DNA of 64,000 bases, taken from positions 116,893-180,892 of the forward strand of contig NZ_JH636452.1 of assembly GCF_000255705.1 (NCBI RefSeq). The letters are read 5' to 3'. This DNA is from Zavarzinella formosa DSM 19928. GTDB taxonomy: Bacteria > Planctomycetota > Planctomycetia > Gemmatales > Gemmataceae. Positions within the stretch are counted from its first letter, which is position 1. Every line of letters starts with the position of its first letter. Below, one piece after another: positions 34,129 to 42,994 of the stretch. A program made the translations under genes and the position numbers. Under the pieces are notes generated by a model, which made no database searches, was not told where the DNA came from, and worked only from the letters and a program-made list of their open reading frames with translations.

Positions 34129-34938
34129 CTACAACGCTTCTTTCTCCGGGAAATCAATGCCCATCTCGGCAAACTGCTCACGGCATTGCTTCATTGCTTT
34201 TTGAGCTTCCGCCGCCGTGTCGATCGAATGCCACCATTTCGGCGAATTGGAATTGCCATCGGTATCCGGCCCTTTGAATCCGAGCTTGTCCAACTGATCA
34301 TAACGGATTTTCGGGTCTTCAAATGTCGACTCCAGCCATGCCGCTTCATCGCGGGATAGTTCAAAGTAGTCGGCGGGGCGGGCCAGTTTCCGCTTGAAGA
34401 CAGATTGGACAAATGCAGACTGCTCCTCGGATAGATCGTAATCCGCTTGGAAAGCGGCAAGAGCGACATCATGGTCTTCCATCAATTCTGCGGTTATCAA
34501 GTCCACGCCATTGGCAAGTTGCGTGTCCCAATTATCCGATGCGATGACTCGGTCTCCATCGTCCCAAAAGGCCGCCGTTACCTGGATGTCCTTTGGTCCG
34601 TCAAATAACAGATATCGAAGCGCGCCGCCGTTCGCGAGGGATCGCTGATACGCCGGACAACCGAGAAAACAGTGTTCCAACAGGGCATTGTCGTTGAAAT
34701 TCCTTCCGTGAACGTCGAAAAAAGCTCCCGCCAAGGGGGCATCGGGATACCAATGGCCGCTCGCAAAGGTAATTGCCCCGTCACGGCCATCACCCCCTCT
34801 GAGGACATAGGTATTACGTGACCAACCTCTGAAACCAAAACCCGGGTCTTTCGCCGACATGACGGCGTTGACAATCCCACCCATGATGGCTCCCGTCCAG
34901 ACAGTCGCTTTCTTGGGGAACGGTGTGCTCATGAGCAT
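34129..34938 (-). CDS. Hypothetical protein, possibly conserved
   Basis: A 269-residue soluble protein with no signal peptide or membrane segment and no family I recognise. It is acidic, with aromatic-rich motifs such as GHWYPDAPLAGAFFDVHGRN and a C-terminal helical part with PKWWHSIDTAAEAQKAMKQC. The ATG at 34938 has AAAGG five bases upstream. Codon use looks like its neighbours and the frame is long and clean, so it is probably a real gene. It sits between two DUF1801 genes on the same strand, 21 bp before the next. Confidence 0.65.
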   Translation of the reverse strand: MLMSTPFPKKATVWTGAIMGGIVNAVMSAKDPGFGFRGWSRNTYVLRGGDGRDGAITFASGHWYPDAPLAGAFFDVHGRNFNDNALLEHCFLGCPAYQRSLANGGALRYLLFDGPKDIQVTAAFWDDGDRVIASDNWDTQLANGVDLITAELMEDHDVALAAFQADYDLSEEQSAFVQSVFKRKLARPADYFELSRDEAAWLESTFEDPKIRYDQLDKLGFKGPDTDGNSNSPKWWHSIDTAAEAQKAMKQCREQFAEMGIDFPEKEAL

Positions 34939-35054
34939 TCCAACCTTTGAACTGAAGAAAAAGGTGCGTGTGATTTCAGGCCAATCATCGGCTCGCTTTG
35001 TTCATTTTCCTTTTCCTGGAGGCTTTGTCGTCCGCTTGCGCCAGACGCAATCGC

Positions 35055-35525
35055 TCACAACCGTTCGCCAGGCAATTGGCTGGCTTGTCTCACCCAATTG
35101 GCGAATTGAGCTTCGTCGAACTGGCCGTCCTCGTGGATGTGGAAGTAACGGGTATCCTTGCTTTTGGACTCGACGGGGGGGAGGGGACTCAATGACAAAC
35201 CGCGAAAGAAAGCCACCTTGATGTACTTCGTGATGCAATGGAAGCCGAGGAACCAACCTTGACCCTCGATTCCGTAGAAGGGCGTGTTCCATTTGACCGC
35301 TTTGCAAACACCGGGAACGGTGCGATCAATGATCGCATCAAGCCGCCGCCCGACATCGCTTTTCCAACCCGGCATGGCCGCAATGTAAGCCTGTACGGGA
35401 GCATCGCCATCGGCCTTCGCAATCTGAGGGTTGCCGCCGGAGAGAAGGGCCGGTTTCGTGGTTACCCGCTTGGCGGCGGCCTTCTTTGGGGCTTTTCCTG
35501 ACTTCTCGGACTCCTTGCCGGCCAT
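35055..35525 (-). CDS. DUF1801 family protein
   Basis: A 156-residue protein. A lysine/alanine-rich N-terminus (KSGKAPKKAAAKRVTTK) leads into a DUF1801 domain: IAAMPGWKSDVGRRLDAIID, AVKWNTPFYGIEGQGWFLGF, and TKYIKVAFFRGLSLSPLPP. The basic leader is unusual for the family and could bind nucleic acid. It shares the K-W-x-x-P motif with the other DUF1801 protein here, but the two are clearly divergent. Confidence 0.85.
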   Translation of the reverse strand: MAGKESEKSGKAPKKAAAKRVTTKPALLSGGNPQIAKADGDAPVQAYIAAMPGWKSDVGRRLDAIIDRTVPGVCKAVKWNTPFYGIEGQGWFLGFHCITKYIKVAFFRGLSLSPLPPVESKSKDTRYFHIHEDGQFDEAQFANWVRQASQLPGERL

Positions 35526-35594
35526 TGTGTTCGCTCCCGTATTGCGGTGATTTCGTCATCAAAAAAGGGCGCTGACACCTTTTTTCGCCATGAA

Positions 35595-36140
35595 TCACAG
35601 GTCTTCAGGCCATGCGGTGATCACGGCCTCGACGAGTCCGACCGCCGGGCCATCCTCGTCGGTGGTCACGCGGGACACTAAGCCCCGGATGCGAATCGTC
35701 TTTCCACGGTCGATGGCGAATGCCCGTCCCAGGTGATTGCCTTTTTTCGGGAGATGTGCGGTGACTCGCGTTGATCCCCCGTTTGGTCCGGGAACATTCA
35801 GGACGAGAATGGCGTCCTCGATTTCGGGACGCGGAGGTTTTTCGCCGGGGTGATCGGCCAGCCATTGCGGATATCCAAGCAGGCGGTCGAACTCGGCCAA
35901 CCCCGGACCCAATGACTCGACCTGTCCCTTATAGACCGCAAGTTGGCCCACGCGGACGCGAGTGGGATTCGGTCCCCGTCGTTCGGCCTCGGCGATGAGC
36001 AAGGCATTCGAGTCTGGTTTCGGCTCCCGGCTTCGCACCCCGCCGACAATCAAGGCGACACCGAACCCGCCGCCAACGATGACCCACAACGCCAAGGCGA
36101 TCTTGAACGTGGAGAGATTGCGGAAGCCGAGAGTGGACAT
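35595..36140 (-). CDS. Small membrane-anchored protein of unknown function
   Basis: A 181-residue protein. The start MSTLGFRNLS precedes one transmembrane helix (about residues 14-34, IALALWVIVGGGFGVALIVG); earlier in-frame sequence is the shadow of the PQQ gene and was excluded. The extracytoplasmic part contains GPGLAEFDRLLGYPQWLADH and ends in a beta-rich domain with DRGKTIRIRGLVSRVTTDED, which resembles an OB-like fold by pattern only. Not assigned to a family. It lies about 95 bp downstream of the PQQ-propeller gene and may share its message. Confidence 0.7.
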   Translation of the reverse strand: MSTLGFRNLSTFKIALALWVIVGGGFGVALIVGGVRSREPKPDSNALLIAEAERRGPNPTRVRVGQLAVYKGQVESLGPGLAEFDRLLGYPQWLADHPGEKPPRPEIEDAILVLNVPGPNGGSTRVTAHLPKKGNHLGRAFAIDRGKTIRIRGLVSRVTTDEDGPAVGLVEAVITAWPEDL

Positions 36141-36235
36141 GGGCAAGCCAAATAAAGGGTTGGGGAAGTGTGCGAGTATTTCATCACCGGGCGGAAAGGG
36201 GCGACTGGCCCCCTTCCGCCCGCGTTCCATTCGCG

Positions 36236-37492
36236 TTACTTCGGGCCAATTGCCCACAGGAAACCGTAGCCACGGAAGTAGAGGCGGCCGCCCGCGATGG
36301 CCGGGGAGCCGAAGATCTTGTCGGGCAGTTTGTTGGTGGCGAGTTTCTTGAACTCCCGGCCGGCCTGTAGCACGTCCGTGACGCCTTCCTGGCTGGTCGC
36401 GTAAATCTTGCCGTCGCCGGCGACCATGTTGGCCCAGTGGTATCCCTTGGTGATGTCTCCTTTGGCGATTTGGTCGCCGGTCTTGGCGTCGTGCAACGTG
36501 AACGGTCCGTGGCCGCACAGAAAGATCACGTCGCCGACGCGGATCGGGGAGACCACGTCCGGCGTCGTCTTGATGCGCCAGACTTCGGCCCGGTTGTCCG
36601 GGGTGATGTCCCCCTTCGCGCCGACCGGGTTCACGCCGACAGTCGGCCCGTTCTTGCAGGAGGGCACGACGATCAGGTCCGGCGTGACCAGCGGGTCCGA
36701 GACGAACCGCCAATTGCGGTTGTTCGTCGGGTTCAGACCCTGCACCCGCCAGACTTCGCCGCCATCCGTCAGCCGGTGGGCCGTGCAGAAGTCGTTGCCG
36801 TGCGAGATGAGAAGCGGGCCGCCCTGGCCCTCCCAAATGAAGGCGGACGCATACACGTCCGGGCTTTCGCCCTTGCCGGCGCCGGCGCGGTCAACCGCCC
36901 AGTCTTCCTTGCCGGTGAACGCATCGTATCGGACGAGCTTCTGCGCCGTGCGGTGCATCACTTGGAGGTACAGTTTGTCCTTGTGCAATACCGGGGTCCA
37001 GTGCGCGCCAAACGCGATGTCGATCTTCCCGAACTTTGAAACGTCGGTTGCCCACACGAGCGCGCCGTCCACGGTGAAACAAGCCAGCGAGCCATTGCCG
37101 GCGAAGGCCCACACGTGCTTGCCGTCCGTGGAGCAAGAGGCCGAGGCGTCCGACACGTCGGCCCCGGACGGGTTCTTGTACCGCTTCGCCCCGGTGTTCG
37201 AGAGCTTTGCTTTCCATTTCTCCTTGCCGTCGGTTCCGACGCAGATCGTCACCACGTCGTCGCCATCCACCGAGGTCACGAAGACCTTGTCGCCCCACAC
37301 GGCCGGGGTGCCGGCGCCGATGCCCGGCATCTTGAGTTTCCAGACGATGTTCTTTTCGGCATCCCATTCGGCCGGCAGGTCTTTTTCGGCGGAGTGGCCG
37401 TCGTTCTTCGGCCCCCGCCACTGCGGCCATTCGCCGGCGTTCGCAACTGCTCCACAAACGAACGCGACCAGAAATATGCGGATCCAGATCAT
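36236..37492 (-). CDS. Secreted PQQ-like beta-propeller protein
   Basis: A 418-residue protein. The start MIWIRIFLVAFVCGAVANAG gives a signal peptide and has AGGA about 7 bases upstream; 13 further in-frame residues upstream were excluded. Mature sequence begins EWPQWRGPKNDGHSAEKDLP, the standard opening of this planctomycete family. Blades include FTVDGALVWATDVS, RYDAFTGKEDWAV, LTDGGEVWRVQGL, and the closing IAGGRLYFRGYGFLWAI. It belongs to a different branch from the tandem triplet. No dehydrogenase active site was seen. Confidence 0.87.
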   Translation of the reverse strand: MIWIRIFLVAFVCGAVANAGEWPQWRGPKNDGHSAEKDLPAEWDAEKNIVWKLKMPGIGAGTPAVWGDKVFVTSVDGDDVVTICVGTDGKEKWKAKLSNTGAKRYKNPSGADVSDASASCSTDGKHVWAFAGNGSLACFTVDGALVWATDVSKFGKIDIAFGAHWTPVLHKDKLYLQVMHRTAQKLVRYDAFTGKEDWAVDRAGAGKGESPDVYASAFIWEGQGGPLLISHGNDFCTAHRLTDGGEVWRVQGLNPTNNRNWRFVSDPLVTPDLIVVPSCKNGPTVGVNPVGAKGDITPDNRAEVWRIKTTPDVVSPIRVGDVIFLCGHGPFTLHDAKTGDQIAKGDITKGYHWANMVAGDGKIYATSQEGVTDVLQAGREFKKLATNKLPDKIFGSPAIAGGRLYFRGYGFLWAIGPK

Positions 37493-37695
37493 CGGTGTCC
37501 TGACAAAAATGGGGAACCGGGCGGGTGTCATGTGAATATAGCAGGCATCAGTATATTCATCACCACGGATTCACGCAGAGTCGCAAGTCGTCAAGCTCGG
37601 CTTCCGAGTGGAGTTGATTGACGTTCGGCAGGCCGGGCCACGCAAACGTCCGTTTGCTCGCCACGTCCGTCTCAATTTCTTCCTTGGGGCCAACG

Positions 37696-38970
37696 TTACT
37701 CAGTGGCAGGCTCGCCTCCCTCGGCCCGGCAGGCAGCGAGGCGGCGGCGTAAAAATTCCTGATCGGCGCGGGCGGTGGTCAATCTCAACGCTTCGCGCCA
37801 AGCACATTCGGCGGCGGAACGCTGGTCGAGGCGAAAGTGGAGTTCGCCGAGGACAGCGTGCCAGCCGGGGTAGCGGGCGGGGATGTTTTCCGGGAGGACG
37901 GTGGCCAGGTGGTCGAGGCCGGATTGCGGGCCGTGTAGGTAGGACCCGGCGACGGCGCGGTTAAGGGCGTGGAGCGGCGACGGCGCGATGCGGTCGAGCA
38001 TGTCGTACAAGTCGGTGATTCGGCGCCAGTCGGTTTCGGCGACGGTCGGCGCGCGGCAATGCTCCCACGCGATGCCGGCTTCAACGTGATAGCGTGTCAG
38101 TTCATCTCCGGCGGCTGACTTGGCGAGCCACTCCATGCCTTCGCGCACGTCGGTCCAGTTCCAGGCAGAGCGATCTTGTTCTTCGAGCAGAACGATAGCG
38201 CCGTCGAGATCGACGCGCGAGTCGAAACGGGCTCCGTGGAAGCACATCAGCGCGAGCAGGGCATGGACCGCCGGGATGTCGCCGACACTTTGGGCGGCGA
38301 GCATCCGCGCCAGTCGGCGGGCTTCGTCGCACAGGTCGTGACGGATCGGCAGGTCGCCATGCGTGACGTGACAACCCTGGCTGAACAGGAGGTAGATGAC
38401 CGCGAGGACGGCGTCCAGCCGAGCGCCAAGTTGGTCCGACGCCGGGGTGTCAAAATCCACGTCCAGTTCGCGAAGCCGCTCCCGCGCCCGCTCGATTCGC
38501 TTCTGGATGTTGGCGTCGGTGGTGAGCAACGCGCGGGCGATCTCGGCCGTGCTGAATCCGCACAACGTCTTGAGCGCGATCGCGACACGGGATTCGACCG
38601 GCACCGCCTCGTGGCAGCAGACGAAAAGCAGGCGAAGCGGTTCGTCACCGATTTCATCGGCGAAATGCGCCTCGGGCGGCGGCGATTCCTGCCCGGCCTC
38701 TTCGACCACGCGCGGCAATGCCCGGTCGTGGATTCGTTCCCGCCGCAGCGCGTCGATCGCGAGATTGCGGGCGGTTCGATATAGCCACCCGGCCGGGTCT
38801 TCGGGCACGCCCCGACGCGACCATGTTTCCAGAGCCTGTGTAAGCGCGGCCTGAACGACATCCTCAACCAAGTCGAGCCGGCGCACGCCAAGCGACCGGG
38901 TCAGCACGGCGACAAGCCGGCCGGACTCGTGGCGAAAAAAGTGCTCCACCAGAGCTTGGGGTTCATTCAT
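37696..38970 (-). CDS. ECF42-type sigma factor with DUF6596/TPR C-terminal extension
   Basis: A 424-residue protein, twice the usual ECF length. Sigma region 2 is RLDLVEDVVQAALTQALETW with WLYRTARNLAIDALRRERIH, and region 4 is SRVAIALKTLCGFSTAEIAR. The long C-terminal extension contains LFSQGCHVTHGDLPIRHDLC and HALLALMCFHGARFDSRVDL, as in the DUF6596 sigma factors classed as ECF42, where the extension is TPR-like and needed for activity. These normally sit beside a YCII/DGPF protein, which is present here at 39321-39647. The start overlaps the stop of a 78-residue membrane protein by eight bases. Confidence 0.9.
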   Translation of the reverse strand: MNEPQALVEHFFRHESGRLVAVLTRSLGVRRLDLVEDVVQAALTQALETWSRRGVPEDPAGWLYRTARNLAIDALRRERIHDRALPRVVEEAGQESPPPEAHFADEIGDEPLRLLFVCCHEAVPVESRVAIALKTLCGFSTAEIARALLTTDANIQKRIERARERLRELDVDFDTPASDQLGARLDAVLAVIYLLFSQGCHVTHGDLPIRHDLCDEARRLARMLAAQSVGDIPAVHALLALMCFHGARFDSRVDLDGAIVLLEEQDRSAWNWTDVREGMEWLAKSAAGDELTRYHVEAGIAWEHCRAPTVAETDWRRITDLYDMLDRIAPSPLHALNRAVAGSYLHGPQSGLDHLATVLPENIPARYPGWHAVLGELHFRLDQRSAAECAWREALRLTTARADQEFLRRRLAACRAEGGEPATE

Positions 38971-39199
38971 GCGTCATTGACTGATCTTGCCCGGCCGGTC
39001 TTTTTGAAATCAGTCGTCGAAGGACATGGCCCTTCCACATCCACAATCCCGAAAAGACAAGCATCGGAAGGAAGACAAACCGAACAGCCGGGGCATACTG
39101 CGGAATTTCTTCAAACGGACTATACACATAACCGATGATCGGAATGCTAAAGACAATGTGAACCCAGCGAAGAATCGAACGTTTGATGGCAGTGTTCAT
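38963..39199 (-). CDS. Tiny two-helix membrane protein in an ECF42 locus
   Basis: A 78-residue protein. MNTAIKRSILRWVHIVFSIP begins a first membrane helix (about 10-30) and APAVRFVFLPMLVFSGLWMW a second (about 40-60), with a basic C-terminus. The start is the first ATG that gives a compact hydrophobic protein; upstream in-frame residues are cysteine/arginine-rich and unlike it. It lies between the YCII gene and the sigma gene and overlaps the latter, so it is probably co-translated. No named family recognised. Confidence 0.7.
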   Translation of the reverse strand: MNTAIKRSILRWVHIVFSIPIIGYVYSPFEEIPQYAPAVRFVFLPMLVFSGLWMWKGHVLRRLISKRPAGQDQSMTHE

Positions 39200-39320
39200 A
39201 ATTCGTTTGTAAATCCAGATATCGGAAAGTCCGCATTGTCTGCTCTGGCCCTGGCGAATGCGTTTGCATTTCGGGCCAAATGCAGTCACACGTGTCACAA
39301 AAACCGCAAAGCGAATTCGC

Positions 39321-39647
39321 TCAGGCGTAGCCGCCCAATTCGCGGATTTCGATCACGTTGTCCCCCGGACATTCTTTGGCGATGGCGACGGCCGCATCGT
39401 AGTTGTCGGCTTGGATCAGGCTGAAACTGGCGACGAATTCCTTGGCTTCGACATAGGGGCCATCGGTCACGATTCCCTCTTTGAGGAGCCGCCCGCTCGG
39501 TTTTAACCCGTCGCCGCCGGGCATGATCGACGCGCTGAACTTCTGCATCCAAGCATACCATTGGCCCCCCAGAACTTGCATTTCCTCCGGAGACGGCCGC
39601 GATTGGGGATCGGTGGAATGGCGAAAGATAAACAGATACTTCGGCAT
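39321..39647 (-). CDS. YCII/DGPF domain protein, ECF42 partner
   Basis: A 108-residue protein of typical YCII-related (DGPF) length. It begins MPKYLFIFRHSTDPQSRPSP, contains VTDGPYVEAKEFVASFSLIQ with the D-G-P-Y variant of the D-G-P-F motif, and ends NVIEIRELGGYA. In known loci this family is encoded next to ECF42 sigma factors and is often a target of them. It is the first gene of the minus-strand group YCII, membrane protein, sigma factor. Confidence 0.9.
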   Translation of the reverse strand: MPKYLFIFRHSTDPQSRPSPEEMQVLGGQWYAWMQKFSASIMPGGDGLKPSGRLLKEGIVTDGPYVEAKEFVASFSLIQADNYDAAVAIAKECPGDNVIEIRELGGYA

Positions 39648-39878
39648 GAGACGGTTCTCCAGAAGGTTTTCACAGATACGGGCGGGGACTTTTCCCCGCC
39701 TTGTGTGACTACAACGAACAAGCGTTGACGGTTCGGACACCGATTTGGCAAAAATGCCGAAATATGTTCGCAAGGCGACTTTGCCGGGCCGGACGGTTGC
39801 TCCGGTTGCGATGGCCGGGCCGGCATCCTCGCAAATTCGGCCGCATTTGCTGTTGTCCGCAAAGCGGCCGAGTAGAGG

Positions 39879-40928
39879 TTATCGTCGGCCGAATCGGGCC
39901 TTGGTCGGGTCCGTTCGGTCGGCGCCTTGAACCCCGAGCATCCATCCCGGATACTCCGGCGGCAGGGCACTTGCCTCGTCGAGTCGTTGAATTTCGTCCG
40001 GAGTCAGTTGGAAGCCCACGGCCGCCAAGTTATCCGTCAACTGGTCGAGTCGCTTGGCCCCGATGATGATCGACGTGACCACAGGCTTGGCCAGGAGCCA
40101 TGCCAGCGAGATCCGGGCCGCGCTGCACCCTCGCGCCTGCGCCATCGGTGCCATCACATCGAGAATCTTCCACGCCCGCTCTTTGTCCACGACAGGGAAG
40201 TCAAACTCGCTGCGGCGGGAATCCGCTGGCTTTTGGTTGTCCCGGCTGAACTTCCCGGACAGCAAGCCGCCGGCCAGCGGACTCCAGACGAGCAGGCCGA
40301 CTTTTTCGGCTTCCAGCAGGGGAACGATTTCCCGTTCAAGTTCGCGGCTGGCGATCGAATAGTAAGCTTGAAGTGTGTCGAAACGGGCCAGATTCTTGAA
40401 TTCGGAGATACCGAGGGCCTTGGCGATTTTCCATGCCTGCCAGTTCGAGCAGCCGATATAGCGGACTTTCCCTTGCTGCACGAGGGTGTCGAGGGCGCGG
40501 AGCGTTTCTTCAACCGGGGTGACGGCGTCGTTGGCATGGATTTGGTACAGGTCGATATGGTCGGTCTGCAACCGGTGGAGACTGGCCTCCACTCCGTCCA
40601 TGATGTGGCCGCGCGAGGCGCCAATGTCGTTTCGGCCCGGACCGACTCGCCCGTAAACCTTCGTCGCGATGACAATATCCTTGCGGGCGACGTTGAGATT
40701 CTTCAGCGATTGCCCGAGAATCTTTTCGCTCTCGCCCTCGGTGTACACGTCGGCCGTGTCAAAGAAATTGATGCCAGCCTCGATCGATGTCTTGACAAGG
40801 GCGTCGGCGTCAGCCTGTCCCTGGGCGCCGATCATCTTGAAGAGCCCTCGGCCATCGCCGAAGGTCATGGTCCCGAAGCAGAGCTTTGAGACCAACAGGC
40901 CCGTGCCGCCGAGTGTGGTGTATTCCAT
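39879..40928 (-). CDS. Aldo/keto reductase (YajO/YghZ-like branch)
   Basis: A 349-residue AKR. The full catalytic tetrad is visible: D-T-A-D-V-Y, IATKVYG, and IDLYQIHANDAVTP (histidine). GCSNWQAWKIAKAL, YYSIASRELEREIVPLLEAE and VTSIIIGAKRLDQLTDNLAA are the usual cofactor and substrate loops. AAGGAGA stands about 7 bases before the ATG at 40928. Unlike the AKR at 32679, its active-site histidine is intact. No regulator is adjacent. Confidence 0.9.
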   Translation of the reverse strand: MEYTTLGGTGLLVSKLCFGTMTFGDGRGLFKMIGAQGQADADALVKTSIEAGINFFDTADVYTEGESEKILGQSLKNLNVARKDIVIATKVYGRVGPGRNDIGASRGHIMDGVEASLHRLQTDHIDLYQIHANDAVTPVEETLRALDTLVQQGKVRYIGCSNWQAWKIAKALGISEFKNLARFDTLQAYYSIASRELEREIVPLLEAEKVGLLVWSPLAGGLLSGKFSRDNQKPADSRRSEFDFPVVDKERAWKILDVMAPMAQARGCSAARISLAWLLAKPVVTSIIIGAKRLDQLTDNLAAVGFQLTPDEIQRLDEASALPPEYPGWMLGVQGADRTDPTKARFGRR

Positions 40929-41131
40929 GCCGTCTCCTTGATCGAAACGAATGTCGAAAGATTCAGACCAAAACATCATAGGTAGGACGGCGTCACCAGT
41001 GCCTCTACTGCTCGCAACGACAGGAAGATTCGCCCGGCTGCTGATGGTGGTTTGGCCCGAACATGGTTGGCCGGGGATGACTCTTTCTCAGATGTAACGT
41101 GTATAACGATGTCACGCGAGGAGACTGGTCC

Positions 41132-41683
41132 ATGCGACATGAGAAATTGCTTGGCGAGGCGATTGCCGTCATCCATGAGTTTCTAACTGCCGGGGAATGC
41201 GGCCTGTTGATTGACCGGGCCGAGGGGGCGGGGTTTCAACTCGCCGGAGTCGGCGGCCACCAGCACGAATCCATCGCCACCCATATCCGCAACAACGACC
41301 GGGCAACTATCACAGACCCGGAACTTGCGGCGTTCTTATGGGAACGCTTTGCCCCGTTCGCCCCGGAGCAAATTCGCGGGTGGAAGCCCTTCGGGCTGGA
41401 CCCCCGAATGCGGTTCTACCGCTACGACGCGGGTCAACGATTCGCCCCCCATTACGATGGCAGCACCATCTGGGAAGACGGCGCCCGCAGTTGGCTGACG
41501 TTCATGGTCTACCTGAGCGGCGGGACGGTCGGCGGCGAAACCCTTTTCCGACCCGCCGGGATTGCCGTCGTCCCGGAGGCGGGCAAGGCGTTGATCTTTG
41601 AACATCACATTCTTCACGAAGGCTCGGCCGTCGTCGGGGGCCGCAAGTATGTCGTGCGGTCTGATGTGATGTGCCGGTTGTGA
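41132..41683 (+). CDS. 2-oxoglutarate/Fe(II)-dependent oxygenase (prolyl-4-hydroxylase-like)
   Basis: A 183-residue cytoplasmic protein. The iron triad is visible: H-x-D in FAPHYDGS, distal histidine in FEHHILHEGSAV, and the 2-oxoglutarate arginine is probably in KYVVRSDVMC. TFMVYLSGGTVGGETLF is the connecting beta strand block of P4H-type enzymes. GAGGAG precedes the ATG by about 9 bases, and an in-frame ATG 33 bases earlier is less likely. The substrate is unknown. A truncated relative of the first 15 codons occurs at 29570. The stop lies 11 bp from the convergent dehydratase gene. Confidence 0.88.
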   Translation: MRHEKLLGEAIAVIHEFLTAGECGLLIDRAEGAGFQLAGVGGHQHESIATHIRNNDRATITDPELAAFLWERFAPFAPEQIRGWKPFGLDPRMRFYRYDAGQRFAPHYDGSTIWEDGARSWLTFMVYLSGGTVGGETLFRPAGIAVVPEAGKALIFEHHILHEGSAVVGGRKYVVRSDVMCRL

Positions 41684-41694
41684 GCGCCGTCGGC

Positions 41695-42798
41695 TTATTC
41701 GACGATCACCAGCGGCTTCCCGATCACGTCCATTCGCGGCGTGATACCCAGCCCCGGTGCCAACGAAGCGGCTAACCGGCCGTTCTGGCGTTTCGGGGCG
41801 CCGTCGGCGAAATCGACGGTCACGTAGCTGTTAAAATCGGTCGAGCTGAACAGGAATTCCGTCGGCGTGCTGTGGGCCAGATGGGAGATGGCCGCCGTCA
41901 CGATGTCACCGCCCCAACTGTCTTCGAGGGTCATCGCCACGCCGAGGGACACGCACAAATCGCGGGCTTGCTTCGCCTTCGTCAGCCCGCCGAACTTGCT
42001 GATCTTGATGTTCACCACGTCCATCGCCTGGTCGGCATGGCCGCGCAACAGGACATCCATGCCGTCGATCACTTCGTCCAGCACGAACGGATGATCGGTA
42101 TGCTTGCGAACCGTCAGGCATTCCTCATAAGTGAGGCAGGGCTGTTCGATGTATACATCCACATCCTGCACGGCCTTCACCACCCGCAAGGCGTCGTGCA
42201 TCAGCCAGCCGGTGTTGGCGTCGGCCACCAGCCGATCCCCCGGCCGAAGTTCGGCCGCGACGGCTTTGATGCGTTCCACGTCCACGTCGGCCGCCCCGCC
42301 GACTTTGAGCTGGAACCGCCGATAACCCTCGGCCCGATAACCCGCCACCTTCGCGGCCATCTGCTCCGGGGATTCTTGGGAAATGGCCCGATAGAGGCCG
42401 ACATCATCGCCGTAGCGCCCGCCGAGCAACACGCAGACGGGCTGGTTTGCCGCCTTGCCGAGAAGATCCCAACAGGCCATGTCGATGCCGGATTTCACAT
42501 AAGCGTGCCCCTTGAGGGCGGCATCCATCCGGCGGTTGAGTTTGCCAAGCTCCAGCGCGTTTTCACCCAACAAGTGCGGCCCGAGTTCCGCCAGCCCCGA
42601 CCGCACCCCGGCCGCGTAAGCCGGCAGATAAAACGGCCCGAGCGGGCACACCTCGCCCCATCCGGTCAGCCCGGTGTCGGTGTCCACGCGAATGATGGTG
42701 CTGTCAAAAACATTGACCGCCTTGCCGCCGGACCATTTGTAACTGCCCTCTTTGAGAGGAAGGTCAACCCGATAAGCCGAGAGTCGTGTGATGCGCAT
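41695..42798 (-). CDS. Mandelate racemase/muconate lactonizing enzyme family protein (cis-3-hydroxyproline dehydratase-like)
   Basis: A 367-residue enolase-superfamily enzyme. Catalytic and metal residues: FQLKVGG (lysine), LVADANTGW (metal aspartate), YIEQPC (metal glutamate), FVLDEVID (metal aspartate), NIKISKFGG (second catalytic lysine, K-x-K arrangement), TLEDSWGGD near the end. The pairing of a lysine on strand 2 with K-I-S-K on strand 6 and the [10 protein letters not shown] loop resemble the cis-3-hydroxy-L-proline dehydratases, but other acid-sugar or amino-acid substrates cannot be excluded. It is tail-to-tail with a prolyl-hydroxylase-like gene. Confidence 0.82.
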   Translation of the reverse strand: MRITRLSAYRVDLPLKEGSYKWSGGKAVNVFDSTIIRVDTDTGLTGWGEVCPLGPFYLPAYAAGVRSGLAELGPHLLGENALELGKLNRRMDAALKGHAYVKSGIDMACWDLLGKAANQPVCVLLGGRYGDDVGLYRAISQESPEQMAAKVAGYRAEGYRRFQLKVGGAADVDVERIKAVAAELRPGDRLVADANTGWLMHDALRVVKAVQDVDVYIEQPCLTYEECLTVRKHTDHPFVLDEVIDGMDVLLRGHADQAMDVVNIKISKFGGLTKAKQARDLCVSLGVAMTLEDSWGGDIVTAAISHLAHSTPTEFLFSSTDFNSYVTVDFADGAPKRQNGRLAASLAPGLGITPRMDVIGKPLVIVE

Positions 42799-42873
42799 TC
42801 GTTGCCCGATGGTTGTGGGAGTTTACAAGGCAACTGTGTCCTTAATGCAAATTCAACTGCCATGTTGTGTGAC

Positions 42874-42964
42874 ATTCTCAAGAGCCCCACTGCGTCAGCG
42901 GTGGGGGTGGCCGCCACTCACCGGAAGCCACCCCCACCGCTGACGCAGTGGGGCTCTTGAGAAT
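42874..42964. repeat. Perfect 38-bp inverted repeat (GCCCCACTGCGTCAGCGG-type)
   Basis: Arms at 42874-42911 and 42927-42964 are exact reverse complements with a 15-nt loop. The core CCACTGCGTCAGCGGTGGGG looks like a member of a dispersed intergenic family. It lies in the gap between the sensor kinase stop and the dehydratase start (both minus strand) and could terminate the two-component operon. Confidence 0.85.
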
Positions 42965-42994
42965 CATTTGCAACTGTTGCCGCTTGGTTTTGTA

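Noticed and set aside
36141-36836. Upstream extension of the 35595-36140 gene
   Set aside because: The extra sequence is a frame-shadow of the PQQ-propeller gene with arginine-rich composition; the membrane protein starts cleanly at 36140.
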